Below are positions 1 to 7,782 of a stretch of DNA of 64,000 nt, piece by piece; position 1 is the first letter of the stretch; every line of letters starts with the position of its first letter. The notes beneath the pieces were generated by a model. It saw only the letters and a list, made by a program, of their open reading frames with translations, was not told where the DNA came from and did no database searches. The stretch comes from an uncultured Oscillibacter sp. (GTDB lineage Bacteria > Bacillota > Clostridia > Oscillospirales > Oscillospiraceae), in contig CAJTKE010000017.1 of the NCBI GenBank assembly GCA_910576865.1, forward strand, positions 1 through 64,000, read 5' to 3'. A program made the translations under genes and the position numbers.

Positions 1-96
1 ACTGCGTCCGCAGACGCGTGTCGGAGGCCAACCGCCGCAAAGCGGCGGCTCTTAGGCCGGAGACGAATGCGCCGTGCGCGGTGGAAGAGAGAAAAC

Positions 97-400
97 GGGG
101 GCGCGGCACGGTGCCGACTGTTTGACACGAATGTCTTCAGTCCGCGGCGTGGTGCAAGCGGGGGGTTTGGTTGTTGACGAATCGACTTCCTTCTCTTTCC
201 GCTGCCGCTGCCCTGTTGGGTATTGAAAAAAGAGGGTCTACCGATTTTATTCGGTAGACCCTCTTTCTTCATAAAGCGCCAAGTCAGCGACAGCGAGGAT
301 GGGAGGACGGGCCTTGCATCAACCTCCAAAACCCCCGCCCGCACCACGCCGCGGGCAGAGACGTGCGTATCAAACAGTCCGTACCTCTTGCGCGCCCCCG
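97..400. repeat. Diverged inverted repeat around a terminator; no gene seen in 1-579
   Basis: The left arm (about 97-216) and the reverse complement of the right arm (about 283-400) align over roughly 120 bases with shared blocks such as gggggcgcg, actgtttga and cgcggcgtggtgc. They point toward each other across the hairpin at 229-266. I cannot recognise a protein in either arm. The remainder of 1-579 holds another short perfect inverted repeat (446-479) but no convincing coding sequence. It looks like a dispersed intergenic repeat that inserted twice in opposite orientation, or one that duplicated. Confidence 0.5.
226..268. terminator. Bidirectional rho-independent terminator
   Basis: A perfect 16-bp stem (229-244 paired with 251-266) with a six-base loop is flanked by A-rich and T-rich ends on both sides, so it can stop transcription in either direction. 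Confidence 0.7.
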
Positions 401-445
401 TAGCCGCATCCCCTTGCTTTTCTCTTTTGGACCGTGCACGGCCCG

Positions 446-479
446 TTTTCTCTTTTCATTCGGGAATGAAAAGAGAAAA
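446..479. repeat. 15-bp perfect inverted repeat
   Basis: Arms at 446-460 and 465-479 are perfectly complementary with a four-base loop. It lies downstream of the spoIIE stop codon and may help end that transcript, but it lacks a clear T-run outside the stem. Confidence 0.4.
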
Positions 480-579
480 TGGGGGGTGCAATGAACCAGC
501 CATCGCTGGTATCCAATCCGCCCCGCCCGCCAGGGCGAGTACCGCCCCCCTTGGGGGACAACAAAGAAGCGAGAGAGGC

Positions 580-2607
580 TCACACCTCCCTCGCCTCCAT
601 CTCCGGACAATACAGCACCTGCACGCCGCAGTCGTCCCGGAGGCGCTCCCGGCGGACGCTCTCCGCCAGGATCAGCCCCGCCAGGTCCTGGGGGTCGTCC
701 CCGGTCCAGCCCGCCAGCAGGTCCAGCAGCCACTCGTCCCCCGCCGGGTCCGCCACGCCGTCGCTGACCATGACGGCGAAGCCCCCGGGGGCCAGGGGGG
801 CCCTCGTCACGTCCGGCGGCGGGCCCTGGAGCCCCACGGGCAGGCTGGCCCCGGTGACCCGCCGGACCACGCCCCCCCGCTTCAGATAGCTGGGGGCCGC
901 GCCGCATTTGTAGAATGCCGCCTCCCTGGCCCCGGGGTCGTAGACGCACAGGTCCACGGTGGTGAAGACCCCGCTGTCCGCCCCCCGGAGGCTCATGGCG
1001 GAGTTCAGGGTCTTCAGCGCCGCCTCCGGGGCCACCCCGGCCTCCAGAAACTGCTGGAGCAGGCGGCAGATCAGGGCGGACTCCTTCCGGGCGGGCTCGC
1101 CGCTGCCCATGCCGTCCGCCAGGAGGAGGCACCAGAGCCCCCGGTCCGTCCGGAAGGAGGCCACCGTGTCCCCGCAGACGGTCTCCCCCTCCTTGGGCCG
1201 GAGGGCCGCCCCCACCCGGCAGGGGGCCTCCGCCGCCATGGCGGGGGCCGAGGCCTCCAGCCCGGCGGCGGTGGCGGTCAGGAGCTCCGAGAGCTGGGCG
1301 TACTGGCCCCGGGCGCTCCGGCGGGCCTCCTCCAGCTGCCGCCGGTACTGCCGCCGGAGGAGGAAGGCGGAGAGCTCACCGTTGATGGCGGACAGCAGGT
1401 CCTGGAGGTGGACGCAGCGGCCGGTGAAGTAGTCCGGGAAGTCCTTGGCCAGGGCCCGGCCCCGCTCCAGCAGGTAGGGCGTGGCGTCGTTCATGGCGTT
1501 GAAGGTCCCCGTGTAGTCCCGCTGCCAGCAGAGCTCGCACAGGGCGCAGCCCCGGCAGACCTTCTCGGCGGAGCGGTCGAAGACGATGGCGGGGTTCTCG
1601 TCCGCCGCCGGGGGCGCGGAGCGGCCGATGCTGTCGTACAGGTCCCGGAGGGCCGCCGCCGCCCGGTCCAGCCGCTGCCGCCAGGGGGCGGGGGCGTCCG
1701 CCTCCCGCTCCCTGGGAGGGATGGCGGGCCGGACCCGCTTCCCCGCCACGAAGCGCCCCGGTACCGCCAGGAACAGCGCTGTCCCCGCCGCCGCCTCCGG
1801 CAGCAGGGGCAGCGGGCTTCCCTCCGCCAGCGCCGCCGCCCCGGCGGCCAGCAGGAAGGCCAGCGCAGCCCCGGCCCGGTTCCGCCCCTGGCGGCTTCCC
1901 GCCGCGAGGCCGGCGAGGCCCAGGGCGGCGGTGAGGGGCAGGCGGCTTCCGCACAGCTCCGCCGTCAGCCCCAGCCCCAGGCCGAAGGCCGCGCCCCCGG
2001 CGGGCCCTCGGTCATAGGCCGTGAGCAGCGCCAGGAGGCACAGCAGGGCCCGGGCCGGGGAGAAGCCCAGAAGCTCCAGGTCCTCCACCGCCGCCGCCAG
2101 GGCCCCCGCCAGGAAGACGAGGCCGTCCACGATCTCCCGGCCCTCCCCGCCCCGGAGGAGGGGCCGGAACAGCAGGGCTGACGCCCCCAGCAGCGCCGCC
2201 GCCGCCAGACAGTCCGCCAGCCGCTCCAGGGGGGAGAGGGACTGGAGGATGTAAATGCCCTCCACGGTGACGTAGAGCCCCACCGCCGCCAGGGCGGCGT
2301 GACCGGACCGGGAGAGGAGCCAGGTCCCCCCCAGGGCGGCGGAGGCGGTGACGATCAGCACCGCCACCGCCAGGAAGGGCAGGGCCCGGACGAAGGGGAG
2401 GAACAGCGCCGCCCCGGCGAAGGCCCCCGCCAGGGCCGCGAGGCCCTCCGCCCCCGGCCCCGCCGCCGAAACCCAGCCCAGGGCGAAGGGGGCCGCGCCT
2501 CCGGCGGTCTGCCCGGCGGTCAGCGCCGCCGAGAGGAAGAAGCGAATGCCCAGATTGACCAGCCGCCCGGCCCGCTCCCGCTCCAATGTCAATTGCCCGT
2601 GTGCCAC
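580..2607 (-). CDS. spoIIE: Stage II sporulation protein E (PP2C phosphatase)
   Basis: 675 residues. The first ~290 residues are a multi-pass hydrophobic region. A Cys-rich linker (CRGCALCELCW, about 365-375) follows, then a C-terminal PP2C-type Ser/Thr phosphatase domain with CGDTV, DGMGSG, VSDGV and a final DD pair. In Bacillus this protein sits at the asymmetric septum, dephosphorylates SpoIIAA and so activates sigma-F in the forespore. It is shorter than the Bacillus protein (827 aa), as in many clostridia. The start is a GTG at 2605-2607 with a GGAGGGA ribosome site six bases upstream. It is a single-gene unit. It supports a spore-forming host. Confidence 0.93.
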   Translation of the reverse strand: MAHGQLTLERERAGRLVNLGIRFFLSAALTAGQTAGGAAPFALGWVSAAGPGAEGLAALAGAFAGAALFLPFVRALPFLAVAVLIVTASAALGGTWLLSRSGHAALAAVGLYVTVEGIYILQSLSPLERLADCLAAAALLGASALLFRPLLRGGEGREIVDGLVFLAGALAAAVEDLELLGFSPARALLCLLALLTAYDRGPAGGAAFGLGLGLTAELCGSRLPLTAALGLAGLAAGSRQGRNRAGAALAFLLAAGAAALAEGSPLPLLPEAAAGTALFLAVPGRFVAGKRVRPAIPPREREADAPAPWRQRLDRAAAALRDLYDSIGRSAPPAADENPAIVFDRSAEKVCRGCALCELCWQRDYTGTFNAMNDATPYLLERGRALAKDFPDYFTGRCVHLQDLLSAINGELSAFLLRRQYRRQLEEARRSARGQYAQLSELLTATAAGLEASAPAMAAEAPCRVGAALRPKEGETVCGDTVASFRTDRGLWCLLLADGMGSGEPARKESALICRLLQQFLEAGVAPEAALKTLNSAMSLRGADSGVFTTVDLCVYDPGAREAAFYKCGAAPSYLKRGGVVRRVTGASLPVGLQGPPPDVTRAPLAPGGFAVMVSDGVADPAGDEWLLDLLAGWTGDDPQDLAGLILAESVRRERLRDDCGVQVLYCPEMEAREV

Positions 2608-2730
2608 AGCCTGTCCCTCCTGAAATGGTAGTTTTTCCCATTGTAACGGCGGGAGGGGGAAAATTGCGTCGGGAAAAGCGGGGCGGGAATTTTCCGGAGG
2701 AAAAAGGGGGTGGAAACCGGCGGAGGGTTG

Positions 2731-2739
2731 TGCTAGAAT
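2731..2739 (+). promoter_or_regulatory. Extended -10 promoter
   Basis: TGC followed by TAGAAT gives an extended -10 element 28 bases before the start codon of the membrane protein gene. No good -35 is visible. Confidence 0.45.
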
Positions 2740-2766
2740 GGGTTTGAGAGGAAAGGGGATGGGGAT

Positions 2767-3309
2767 ATGACGCGAAAGAACGCAAGAAAATTCATGGCCC
2801 TGCTGCTGACCGGGGGACTGCTGGCGGGCACGCTGATCTGCTTCATCTGCGACACGGCGCTGAACGGCGCTCTGAGCTGGTCGCGGATCGTGGCCCTCTC
2901 CTGCGCCTATGGGTGGGCGCTTCTGTTTCCCCTGGCCGCTTTCGGGCGGAGGGGCCTGACGGGGGGCCTCGGGGCCCTCAGCCTGCTTACGGTCCCGTAT
3001 CTGTACGGGCTCAGCTGTCTGCTGGGCATCCGGGAGGTGTTCACCGTGGGGGCGGCGATGGCGGTCATTTCCCTTCCGTTCCTGTGGCTGATCTGCGCCG
3101 CCTTCCGGCGATTGGGCAGGACCTCCCGGGCCTTGGGGACCATGTGCCTGCTGCTGGCGGGGCTGACGGCTGCTGTCAACGGGGCGCTGACCCTCCTGGG
3201 AGCCGCGCCGCCGCCGGACGCCTGGGACGGGCTGAATGTTCTGCTTCTGCTTCTGGCGGCGGCGGTGTGCTTCACCTGGAGGCGGAGCCGGGAGTCGGCG
3301 TCAACATAA
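2767..3309 (+). CDS. Multi-pass membrane protein of unknown function
   Basis: 180 residues with about five hydrophobic segments (roughly residues 10-30, 40-60, 65-85, 92-112 and 122-145, plus a last one near 155-172) and a basic C-terminus. I do not recognise the family; it resembles small clostridial integral membrane proteins of unknown role. It stands alone between an extended -10 promoter and a strong terminator, divergent from spoIIE. No catalytic motif is visible. Confidence 0.7.
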   Translation: MTRKNARKFMALLLTGGLLAGTLICFICDTALNGALSWSRIVALSCAYGWALLFPLAAFGRRGLTGGLGALSLLTVPYLYGLSCLLGIREVFTVGAAMAVISLPFLWLICAAFRRLGRTSRALGTMCLLLAGLTAAVNGALTLLGAAPPPDAWDGLNVLLLLLAAAVCFTWRRSRESAST

Positions 3310-3320
3310 ACATGAAAAGA

Positions 3321-3356
3321 GGAGGCTTCCCTGGTGAAAGGAAGCCTCCCTTTTTT
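3321..3356 (+). terminator. Rho-independent terminator
   Basis: Stem 3321-3330 with 3340-3349 followed by six T. It ends the membrane protein transcript and may also stop the converging transporter transcript. Confidence 0.8.
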
Positions 3357-3370
3357 GACTTTTGCCGGAT

Positions 3371-4480
3371 TCAGCCCGCCAGGGTCAGGTCCCCGTCCTT
3401 CACCCAGCCCGCCTTCCGGCAGAGCTGGTTGATGAGGGGGCAGATCACCGCCGGGAGGACGAAGGAGATCAGAATCAGCCCCGCCCAGTCCATGGCCCCG
3501 GGGACAATCGCCGCCGCCCCGTTGGCCAGGGCGTCCTCACCGGGAGCCACCCAGCCGGTCCAGACCCCCAGCTGGCCGCAGAGGCCGCAGGTGCCCATGC
3601 CGGAGTTGATGGCCGCGCCGTTCATCTCCAGGCGGAAGAGGCAGGTGGCGATGGGCCCGGTGACGGCGGAGGTCACCGTGGGGGCGATCCAGATCTTGGG
3701 ATTCCGCACGATGTTGGGCATCTGGAGCATGGAGGTGCCCAGGCCCTGGCTGACAAGCCCCCCCCAGCCGTTCTCCCGGAAGCTCATGACGGCGAAGCCC
3801 ACCATCTGGGCGCAGCAGCCCGCCACGGCGGCGCCCCCGGCAAGGCCCGTCAGCCCCAGGACGGAGCAGATGGCGGCGGAGGAGATGGGCAGGGTCAGCG
3901 CCACCCCCACCAGCACGGAGACCAGAATGCCCATGAGGAAGGGCTGGAGCACCGTGGCCTGCATGATGAGCTGCCCGAAGGCGCTGGCAACGGCGGCGAT
4001 GGGGGGCGCGATGACCCAGGCCGCGCCGATGCCCACCAGGGTGGTGACAATGGGGGTCACCAGGATGTCCACCTTGGTCTCCTTGCTGACGGCCTTGCCG
4101 CACTCAGCGGCGATGATGGCCACGAAGAGCACCGCCAGGGGCCCCCCGGCCTTGCCCAGGGCGTTGCAGGCGTAGCCCACCGTGGCCAGGGAGAAGAGGA
4201 CCATGGGCGGGGCCTGGAGGGCGTAGCCGATGGCCACCGCCATGGCCGCGCCGCTCATGAAGGAGGCCATGCCCCCGATGGTGTAGCCCACCTTGTTGAT
4301 GGTGATGATCTCGGCGGTGAGGAAGCCGATGTGGAACTGGGAGCCCAGGGTGTTCAGGATGGTGCCGATGAGCAGGGAGCAGAACAGGCCCTGGGCCATG
4401 GCCCCCAGGGCGTCGATGCCGTAGCGGCGGGCGGAGAGGACGATGTTCTTGCGTTTCAGGAACGCTTTCACGTTTTCCAT
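3371..4480 (-). CDS. PfoR/PTS EIIC-2 family membrane transporter
   Basis: 369 residues, about ten membrane segments, with the Gly/Ala-rich helices and NxxGxGTCGLCGQ-like loop of the PTS_EIIC_2 family (COG3641, first named after Clostridium perfringens PfoR, a putative toxin regulator). No EIIA or EIIB genes lie nearby, so sugar phosphotransfer is unproven; the substrate cannot be read from sequence. The gene is monocistronic, preceded by a textbook sigma-A promoter (4576-4604) overlapped by a perfect palindrome (4540-4577), so it is probably repressed by a dimeric regulator. The start ATG at 4478-4480 begins MENVKAFLKRKNIV. Confidence 0.8.
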   Translation of the reverse strand: MENVKAFLKRKNIVLSARRYGIDALGAMAQGLFCSLLIGTILNTLGSQFHIGFLTAEIITINKVGYTIGGMASFMSGAAMAVAIGYALQAPPMVLFSLATVGYACNALGKAGGPLAVLFVAIIAAECGKAVSKETKVDILVTPIVTTLVGIGAAWVIAPPIAAVASAFGQLIMQATVLQPFLMGILVSVLVGVALTLPISSAAICSVLGLTGLAGGAAVAGCCAQMVGFAVMSFRENGWGGLVSQGLGTSMLQMPNIVRNPKIWIAPTVTSAVTGPIATCLFRLEMNGAAINSGMGTCGLCGQLGVWTGWVAPGEDALANGAAAIVPGAMDWAGLILISFVLPAVICPLINQLCRKAGWVKDGDLTLAG

Positions 4481-4539
4481 TGGGATGCACCTGTCTCTTT
4501 CGTGGTTTTTGAAGGGGATATCTTGATTGAGATATGGAA

Positions 4540-4577
4540 ATAGGCCTTACAGGTGTCATGACACCTGTAAGGCCTAT
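4540..4577. promoter_or_regulatory. Perfect 38-bp palindromic operator
   Basis: Both arms are 19 bases and perfectly complementary; the inner part reads ACAGGTGTCATGACACCTGT. It covers the end of the -10 and the expected transcription start of the leftward transporter gene, the classical position for a repressor. The GACACCTGT half-site resembles what I recall for NiaR (YrxA) niacin-responsive repressors, but I cannot verify that here. Confidence 0.75.
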
Positions 4578-4604
4578 CATAGGCGCACGGAGAGCGTTTG
4601 TCAA
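4576..4604 (-). promoter_or_regulatory. Sigma-A promoter of the EIIC-like transporter gene
   Basis: On the minus strand TTGACA (4599-4604), a 17-base spacer, and TATGAT (4576-4581). Confidence 0.85.
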
Positions 4605-4669
4605 GAGGAGGGGCGTCAAGTTTCGGCTTTCCAGGACGGGAATTTTCTGTGGATTTTTGCCGAAGCCTG

Positions 4670-4678
4670 TGGTAGAAT
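4670..4678 (+). promoter_or_regulatory. Extended -10 promoter of the small peptide gene
   Basis: TGG followed by TAGAAT, with no good -35. Transcription would begin near 4685, about 36 bases before the start codon. Confidence 0.5.
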
Positions 4679-4690
4679 GAGTTCGCTGTC

Positions 4691-4718
4691 GGCCCTCCGC
4701 AGTGAGAGGAGGTGAGCC
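4691..4718 (+). promoter_or_regulatory. Stem sequestering the ribosome binding site
   Basis: CCTCC (4694-4698) can pair with the Shine-Dalgarno GGAGG (4708-4712), extended by GGC (4691-4693) with GCC (4716-4718). This would keep the peptide mRNA poorly translated, as in known type I toxin mRNAs. Confidence 0.5.
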
Positions 4719-4720
4719 GG

Positions 4721-4804
4721 TTGGAATCCTTGTTGGGTTTGGTCACTTCTGTTGTGGCAAACGTGATCGCGTATTTCGTTTGCAAATGGCTGGACAGAAA
4801 GTAA
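4721..4804 (+). CDS. 27-residue hydrophobic peptide, candidate type I toxin
   Basis: A TTG start eight bases after AGGAGG opens a 27-residue peptide: an amphipathic beginning MESLLGLVTSVVANVIAY, one predicted membrane segment, and the charged end CKWLDRK. Small single-span peptides ending in CKWLD-type tails are common, usually unnamed, in gut Firmicutes, as I recall. It is bounded by its own promoter and terminator, and a strong promoter fires in the opposite direction from just beyond the terminator. By analogy with txpA/RatA and bsrG/SR4 of Bacillus, I read this as a membrane-acting type I toxin. Toxicity and the antisense RNA are inferences; the ORF, stem and promoters are seen. It could instead be a regulatory membrane peptide. 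Confidence 0.65.
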   Translation: MESLLGLVTSVVANVIAYFVCKWLDRK

Positions 4805-4907
4805 TGACAGCGACAGCCTGAATGGAACCCCCGGAAGTGCGCTCTTCCGGGGGTTCCGCTTTTGGGTGAGCCTTGGAGTCGTCCTGGGTTTGGTCGGTCT
4901 CCGTGGT
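4805..4907 (-). ncRNA. Candidate antisense (antitoxin) RNA, 3' end undefined
   Basis: The minus-strand promoter at 4914-4942 would start an RNA near 4907. It runs leftward through the complement of the peptide gene terminator and then into the ORF complement. It would pair with the 3' part of the peptide mRNA. I see no convincing terminator for it, so the left limit given here is only a minimum. Confidence 0.5.
4824..4862. terminator. Terminator of the small peptide gene
   Basis: A 13-bp perfect stem (4824-4836 with 4845-4857) followed by gctttt on the plus strand. The 5' part of the antisense RNA would be complementary to it. Confidence 0.7.
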
Positions 4908-4913
4908 GCTTTC

Positions 4914-4942
4914 ATTATAGCCCCCCGGAGGGGCGAAGTCAA
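4914..4942 (-). promoter_or_regulatory. Consensus antisense promoter
   Basis: On the minus strand TTGACT (4937-4942), 17 bases, TATAAT (4914-4919). It has no downstream gene in its own direction except the antisense of the small peptide locus. Confidence 0.8.
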
Positions 4943-4951
4943 GGCCGGATT

Positions 4952-5593
4952 TCACTGCGCCCGGCGGGGGCGGTTCTCCAGCAGGGCATCGTAGGCCCGG
5001 GAGACGCCGGGCCAGTCCACCTTCCGCCACCAGCCCTCGAAATAGTCCGGGCGGCGGTTCTGGTAGTCCAGGTAATAGGCGTGCTCCCACACGTCGCACA
5101 GCAGCAGGGGGACCAGGGGCAGGGGCGCGTCCTGGTTGGGGGTCTTGACCACGGAGAGCCGCCCCTCGCTGTCGCTGACCAGCCAGGCCCAGCCGGAGCC
5201 GAACTGGCCCAGGGCGGCGTTCTTCATGGCGGTCCTCAGACCCTCCAGGTCCCCGAAGTCCCGGGCGACGGCGTCCCCCAGGGGGCCCATGGGAGAGGTG
5301 ACGGGGCCGGGGGCCAGGGTCCGGAAGTAGAGGTCGTGGTTGTACACGCCCCCGGCGTTGTTCCGCACGCCCTGGCGGATGTCCTCCGGCAGGCGGGGCC
5401 ACTCCTGGACCAGCCGCTCCAGGGGCCAGTCCCGGAGCTCCGGATGGTTTTCCAGGAGCTTGTTCAGGTTGTCAACATAGGTCTGAAAATGTTTGTCGTG
5501 GTGAAAGTGCAGCGTCCGCTCCCCGATGTCCGGCAGCAGGGCGTCATAGCCGTAGGGCAGAGGCGGCAGGGAGAAGGGGTAGTGTGCTTCCAT
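4952..5593 (-). CDS. Fe/Mn superoxide dismutase
   Basis: 213 residues, the usual length. The four metal ligands are visible: a His in LHFHHDKHFQTYVDNLN near residue 30, the His of NNAGGVYNHDLYF near 85, and the Asp and His of DVWEHAYYLDY near 165-170; GQFGSGWAWL is the family core. It dismutates superoxide in the cytoplasm, protecting an anaerobe during oxygen exposure. Fe versus Mn cannot be decided. The ATG at 5591-5593 follows AAGGAGAA. It stands alone, divergent from a lipoprotein gene. The stop codon overlaps the region holding the -35 of the antisense promoter, with no terminator of its own obvious before 4862. Confidence 0.93.
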   Translation of the reverse strand: MEAHYPFSLPPLPYGYDALLPDIGERTLHFHHDKHFQTYVDNLNKLLENHPELRDWPLERLVQEWPRLPEDIRQGVRNNAGGVYNHDLYFRTLAPGPVTSPMGPLGDAVARDFGDLEGLRTAMKNAALGQFGSGWAWLVSDSEGRLSVVKTPNQDAPLPLVPLLLCDVWEHAYYLDYQNRRPDYFEGWWRKVDWPGVSRAYDALLENRPRRAQ

Positions 5594-5757
5594 AGGGTTC
5601 TCCTTTCTTGGCTGTTGGTTCCTATAGTATATGTACAGAAAGGGGCGGGCATACGGGGAGAAAAATTTGTGAAAAATTCGGGAAAATTTGCAACAAAATC
5701 CGCCGCCGGAACGTCTATAATAAAGGAAGACAAATTACGACAGAAAGAAGCGACACG

Positions 5758-6663
5758 ATGAAGCACTTTATCTGGATGCTCTGCGGAATTTTCGTCTCCG
5801 GACTGCTGCTGGGGACCCTCACCGCCTGCGGGTCGGACCAATTCCGCACGGCGGTCATCACCACGGCGAAACAGGCCCCCGCCCCGGAGGCGGCCCCCGC
5901 CCCGGAGACGGAGGTCCCCGTGGAGGTTCAGGATGAGGACACGGCCCGGCGGCTGGCCTACGGGAAGGCGCTGTGGGATATGTACCTGCTGGGTCTCCGG
6001 CCCGACGGGGAGGAGCTGGAGCGCGCCTCGGACCTGGGCCCCGCTGAGGGAAACCGCTTCGCCGTCATGGATGTGAACGGCGACGGGGCCGAGGAGCTGA
6101 TCATCGGCTGGGACCAGGCCTGCATGGCCGGGATGCAGGGACTGGTCTACGCCTGCGACCACCCCGAGGAGGAGCTGCGGCTGATCCTCTCCGAGTTTCC
6201 CGCCCTGACCTTCTATGAAAACGGGACCGCGGCGGCGGACTGGTCCCACAGCCAGGGCTGGGCCGGGCGCTTCTGGCCCATTACCCTCTATCAGTACCGC
6301 CCGGACAGCGGCGTGTATGAGGAAATCGGCAGCGTGGACGCCTGGGACCTGGAGTGCACCGAGGGAGACGAGACCCTGGCCGCCGCTTTCCCCAGCGAGG
6401 CGGACGCTGACGGAAACGGACTGGTCTACTACATCCTCACCGGGGAGTGGTACCAAAACGACCGGACGCCCCCCGACGGACAGCTGGACGGGCGGCTCTG
6501 GGAAACGGACCCGGTGGACGGGGCGGAGCTGGAGGCGTGGCTGTCCTCTTGTACCGGCGGGACGGAGTCCCTGGAGATTCCCTACCAGGACCTGACGGAG
6601 GAGAACATCGCCGCCCTGGGGTATCCCAAGCCGGACGTGACCTACCCGGAACCTGTCGGATAA
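5758..6663 (+). CDS. Secreted lipoprotein of unknown function
   Basis: 301 residues. The N-terminus is a lipoprotein signal (hydrophobic core, lipobox LTAC with Cys24), then a low-complexity Ala/Pro/Glu linker, then a globular part with the Asp-rich turn DVNGDGAEELIIGWD (about residues 102-116) that resembles calcium-binding FG-GAP or EF-hand-like loops. It would be anchored to the outer face of the membrane. I do not recognise a specific family. A TATAAT element lies at 5716-5721, without a clear -35. The next gene, another exported protein, starts 33 bases after its stop, so they may share a transcript. Confidence 0.75.
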   Translation: MKHFIWMLCGIFVSGLLLGTLTACGSDQFRTAVITTAKQAPAPEAAPAPETEVPVEVQDEDTARRLAYGKALWDMYLLGLRPDGEELERASDLGPAEGNRFAVMDVNGDGAEELIIGWDQACMAGMQGLVYACDHPEEELRLILSEFPALTFYENGTAAADWSHSQGWAGRFWPITLYQYRPDSGVYEEIGSVDAWDLECTEGDETLAAAFPSEADADGNGLVYYILTGEWYQNDRTPPDGQLDGRLWETDPVDGAELEAWLSSCTGGTESLEIPYQDLTEENIAALGYPKPDVTYPEPVG

Positions 6664-6696
6664 GCAATCAATGTGTAATACAAGGAGGAATTTATC

Positions 6697-7716
6697 ATGA
6701 AGAAATTACTGCTCGTACTGCTGACCCTGGCGGCGCTGTCCGCCCTCTGTGTCCCCGCTCTGGCGGCGGAGGAGGCCAAGGACGCCGCCGCAAAGACCCA
6801 GGACAAGGGCCCCGCCATTGAGGAGAAGGCCCCCGCCTTCGTCCGGGTCTGGGGCAAGGTCTCCCCTTGGGACGGAGAGGGCATTTACCTGAAGAACGAC
6901 AGCGGGGACGGCTCCCTGGACCAGGTGGTGGTCCACGTGGGAGAAAAGACCCCGGCGGTGGACGCCTCCACGGGCCTGCCCATGGACCTGGAGAAGGTGA
7001 AGGAGGGGGACGTCCTCTACGTCTGGACGGGCCCCGCCATGGCCCTGAGTCAGCCGGCTCAGGTCACCGCCCTGGTGATCGTTGGGAACGTCCCGGCGGA
7101 CGCCGCGGCGCCGGAGTTCTGTGAGATTGCCGGAGAGGCCGTGGTCCCCGCCCCGGGCGGCAAGGGCAACGCCAGATTCCCCCTGACCGGCGGCGGGGAG
7201 CTGGAGGTCACGGGCAAGACCGCCTACACCCCCTGGCTGACCCGGCAGATCGTGGGCATGGACGACCTGGTCCCCGGCACCCGGGTCCTGGTGTGGAAGG
7301 ACAAGGACGGCGCGGCGGAGAAGGTCCAGCTGCTCCCCAGCGTTTACCAGGGCTATGTCCGAACCTTCGCCACCATGCACGACGTGCGCGTGGCGGTGAA
7401 CGGCGGCTTTGACGCGGAGCGGGACGAGGACGTCCCCCAGTTCTCCGCCAAGCGGGCGGAGAACGGTGTCATGGCCCCCATCCGGGGCATCGCCGAGGCC
7501 GCCGGGTATGAGGTCCGCTGGGACAGGGACCTGGGCGTGGTGGTGAGCCTGAAGGGCGAGACCGTCTTCTCCGTCCAGCCCGGCTCCGACGCCGTCGAGA
7601 CCCCGGAGCTGGGAGAGATGCTTCTCTCCGCCCCCTGTGTCAAGGAGGGCGGGACCACCTATCTGCCCCTGGAGGACCTGTGCCGCTATCTGAATCTGTA
7701 TCTGTCCCTGGGTTGA
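6697..7716 (+). CDS. Exported protein with copper amine oxidase N-like domain
   Basis: 339 residues with a clear signal peptide (MKKLLLVLLTLAALSALCVPALAA, cleavage after ALA near residue 23). The C-terminal third (about 230-335), with VAVNG near its start, GVMAPIRGIAEAAGYEVRWDRDLGVVV and TYLPLEDLCRYL, matches the copper amine oxidase N-terminal-like fold, which in Firmicutes usually forms a wall- or substrate-binding module rather than an enzyme. The middle part is beta-rich and unassigned. AAGGAGGA precedes the ATG. It may be co-transcribed with the upstream lipoprotein. A strong bidirectional terminator follows. Confidence 0.75.
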   Translation: MKKLLLVLLTLAALSALCVPALAAEEAKDAAAKTQDKGPAIEEKAPAFVRVWGKVSPWDGEGIYLKNDSGDGSLDQVVVHVGEKTPAVDASTGLPMDLEKVKEGDVLYVWTGPAMALSQPAQVTALVIVGNVPADAAAPEFCEIAGEAVVPAPGGKGNARFPLTGGGELEVTGKTAYTPWLTRQIVGMDDLVPGTRVLVWKDKDGAAEKVQLLPSVYQGYVRTFATMHDVRVAVNGGFDAERDEDVPQFSAKRAENGVMAPIRGIAEAAGYEVRWDRDLGVVVSLKGETVFSVQPGSDAVETPELGEMLLSAPCVKEGGTTYLPLEDLCRYLNLYLSLG

Positions 7717-7724
7717 CGGGATGA

Positions 7725-7760
7725 AAAAAGAGCCCTCCGCCAGCGGCGGAGGGCTCTTTC
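7725..7760. terminator. Bidirectional terminator
   Basis: A 12-13-bp stem (AGAGCCCTCCGC with its complement ending at 7757) flanked by A-run and T-run. It separates two convergent genes. Confidence 0.85.
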
Positions 7761-7782
7761 TCGTTGGCGTTTTGTCGGAGTC

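Noticed and set aside
223..2181. 652-codon open frame antisense to spoIIE
   Set aside because: High-GC shadow of spoIIE; no family resemblance, no ribosome site, Arg/Gly/Pro-rich composition typical of antisense frames.
4683..4813. 8-base complementarity between the 5' and 3' ends of the first peptide mRNA (TCGCTGTC with GACAGCGA)
   Set aside because: It resembles the long-distance pairing of type I toxin mRNAs, but it is short and the 5' part overlaps the predicted transcription start, so it may be chance.
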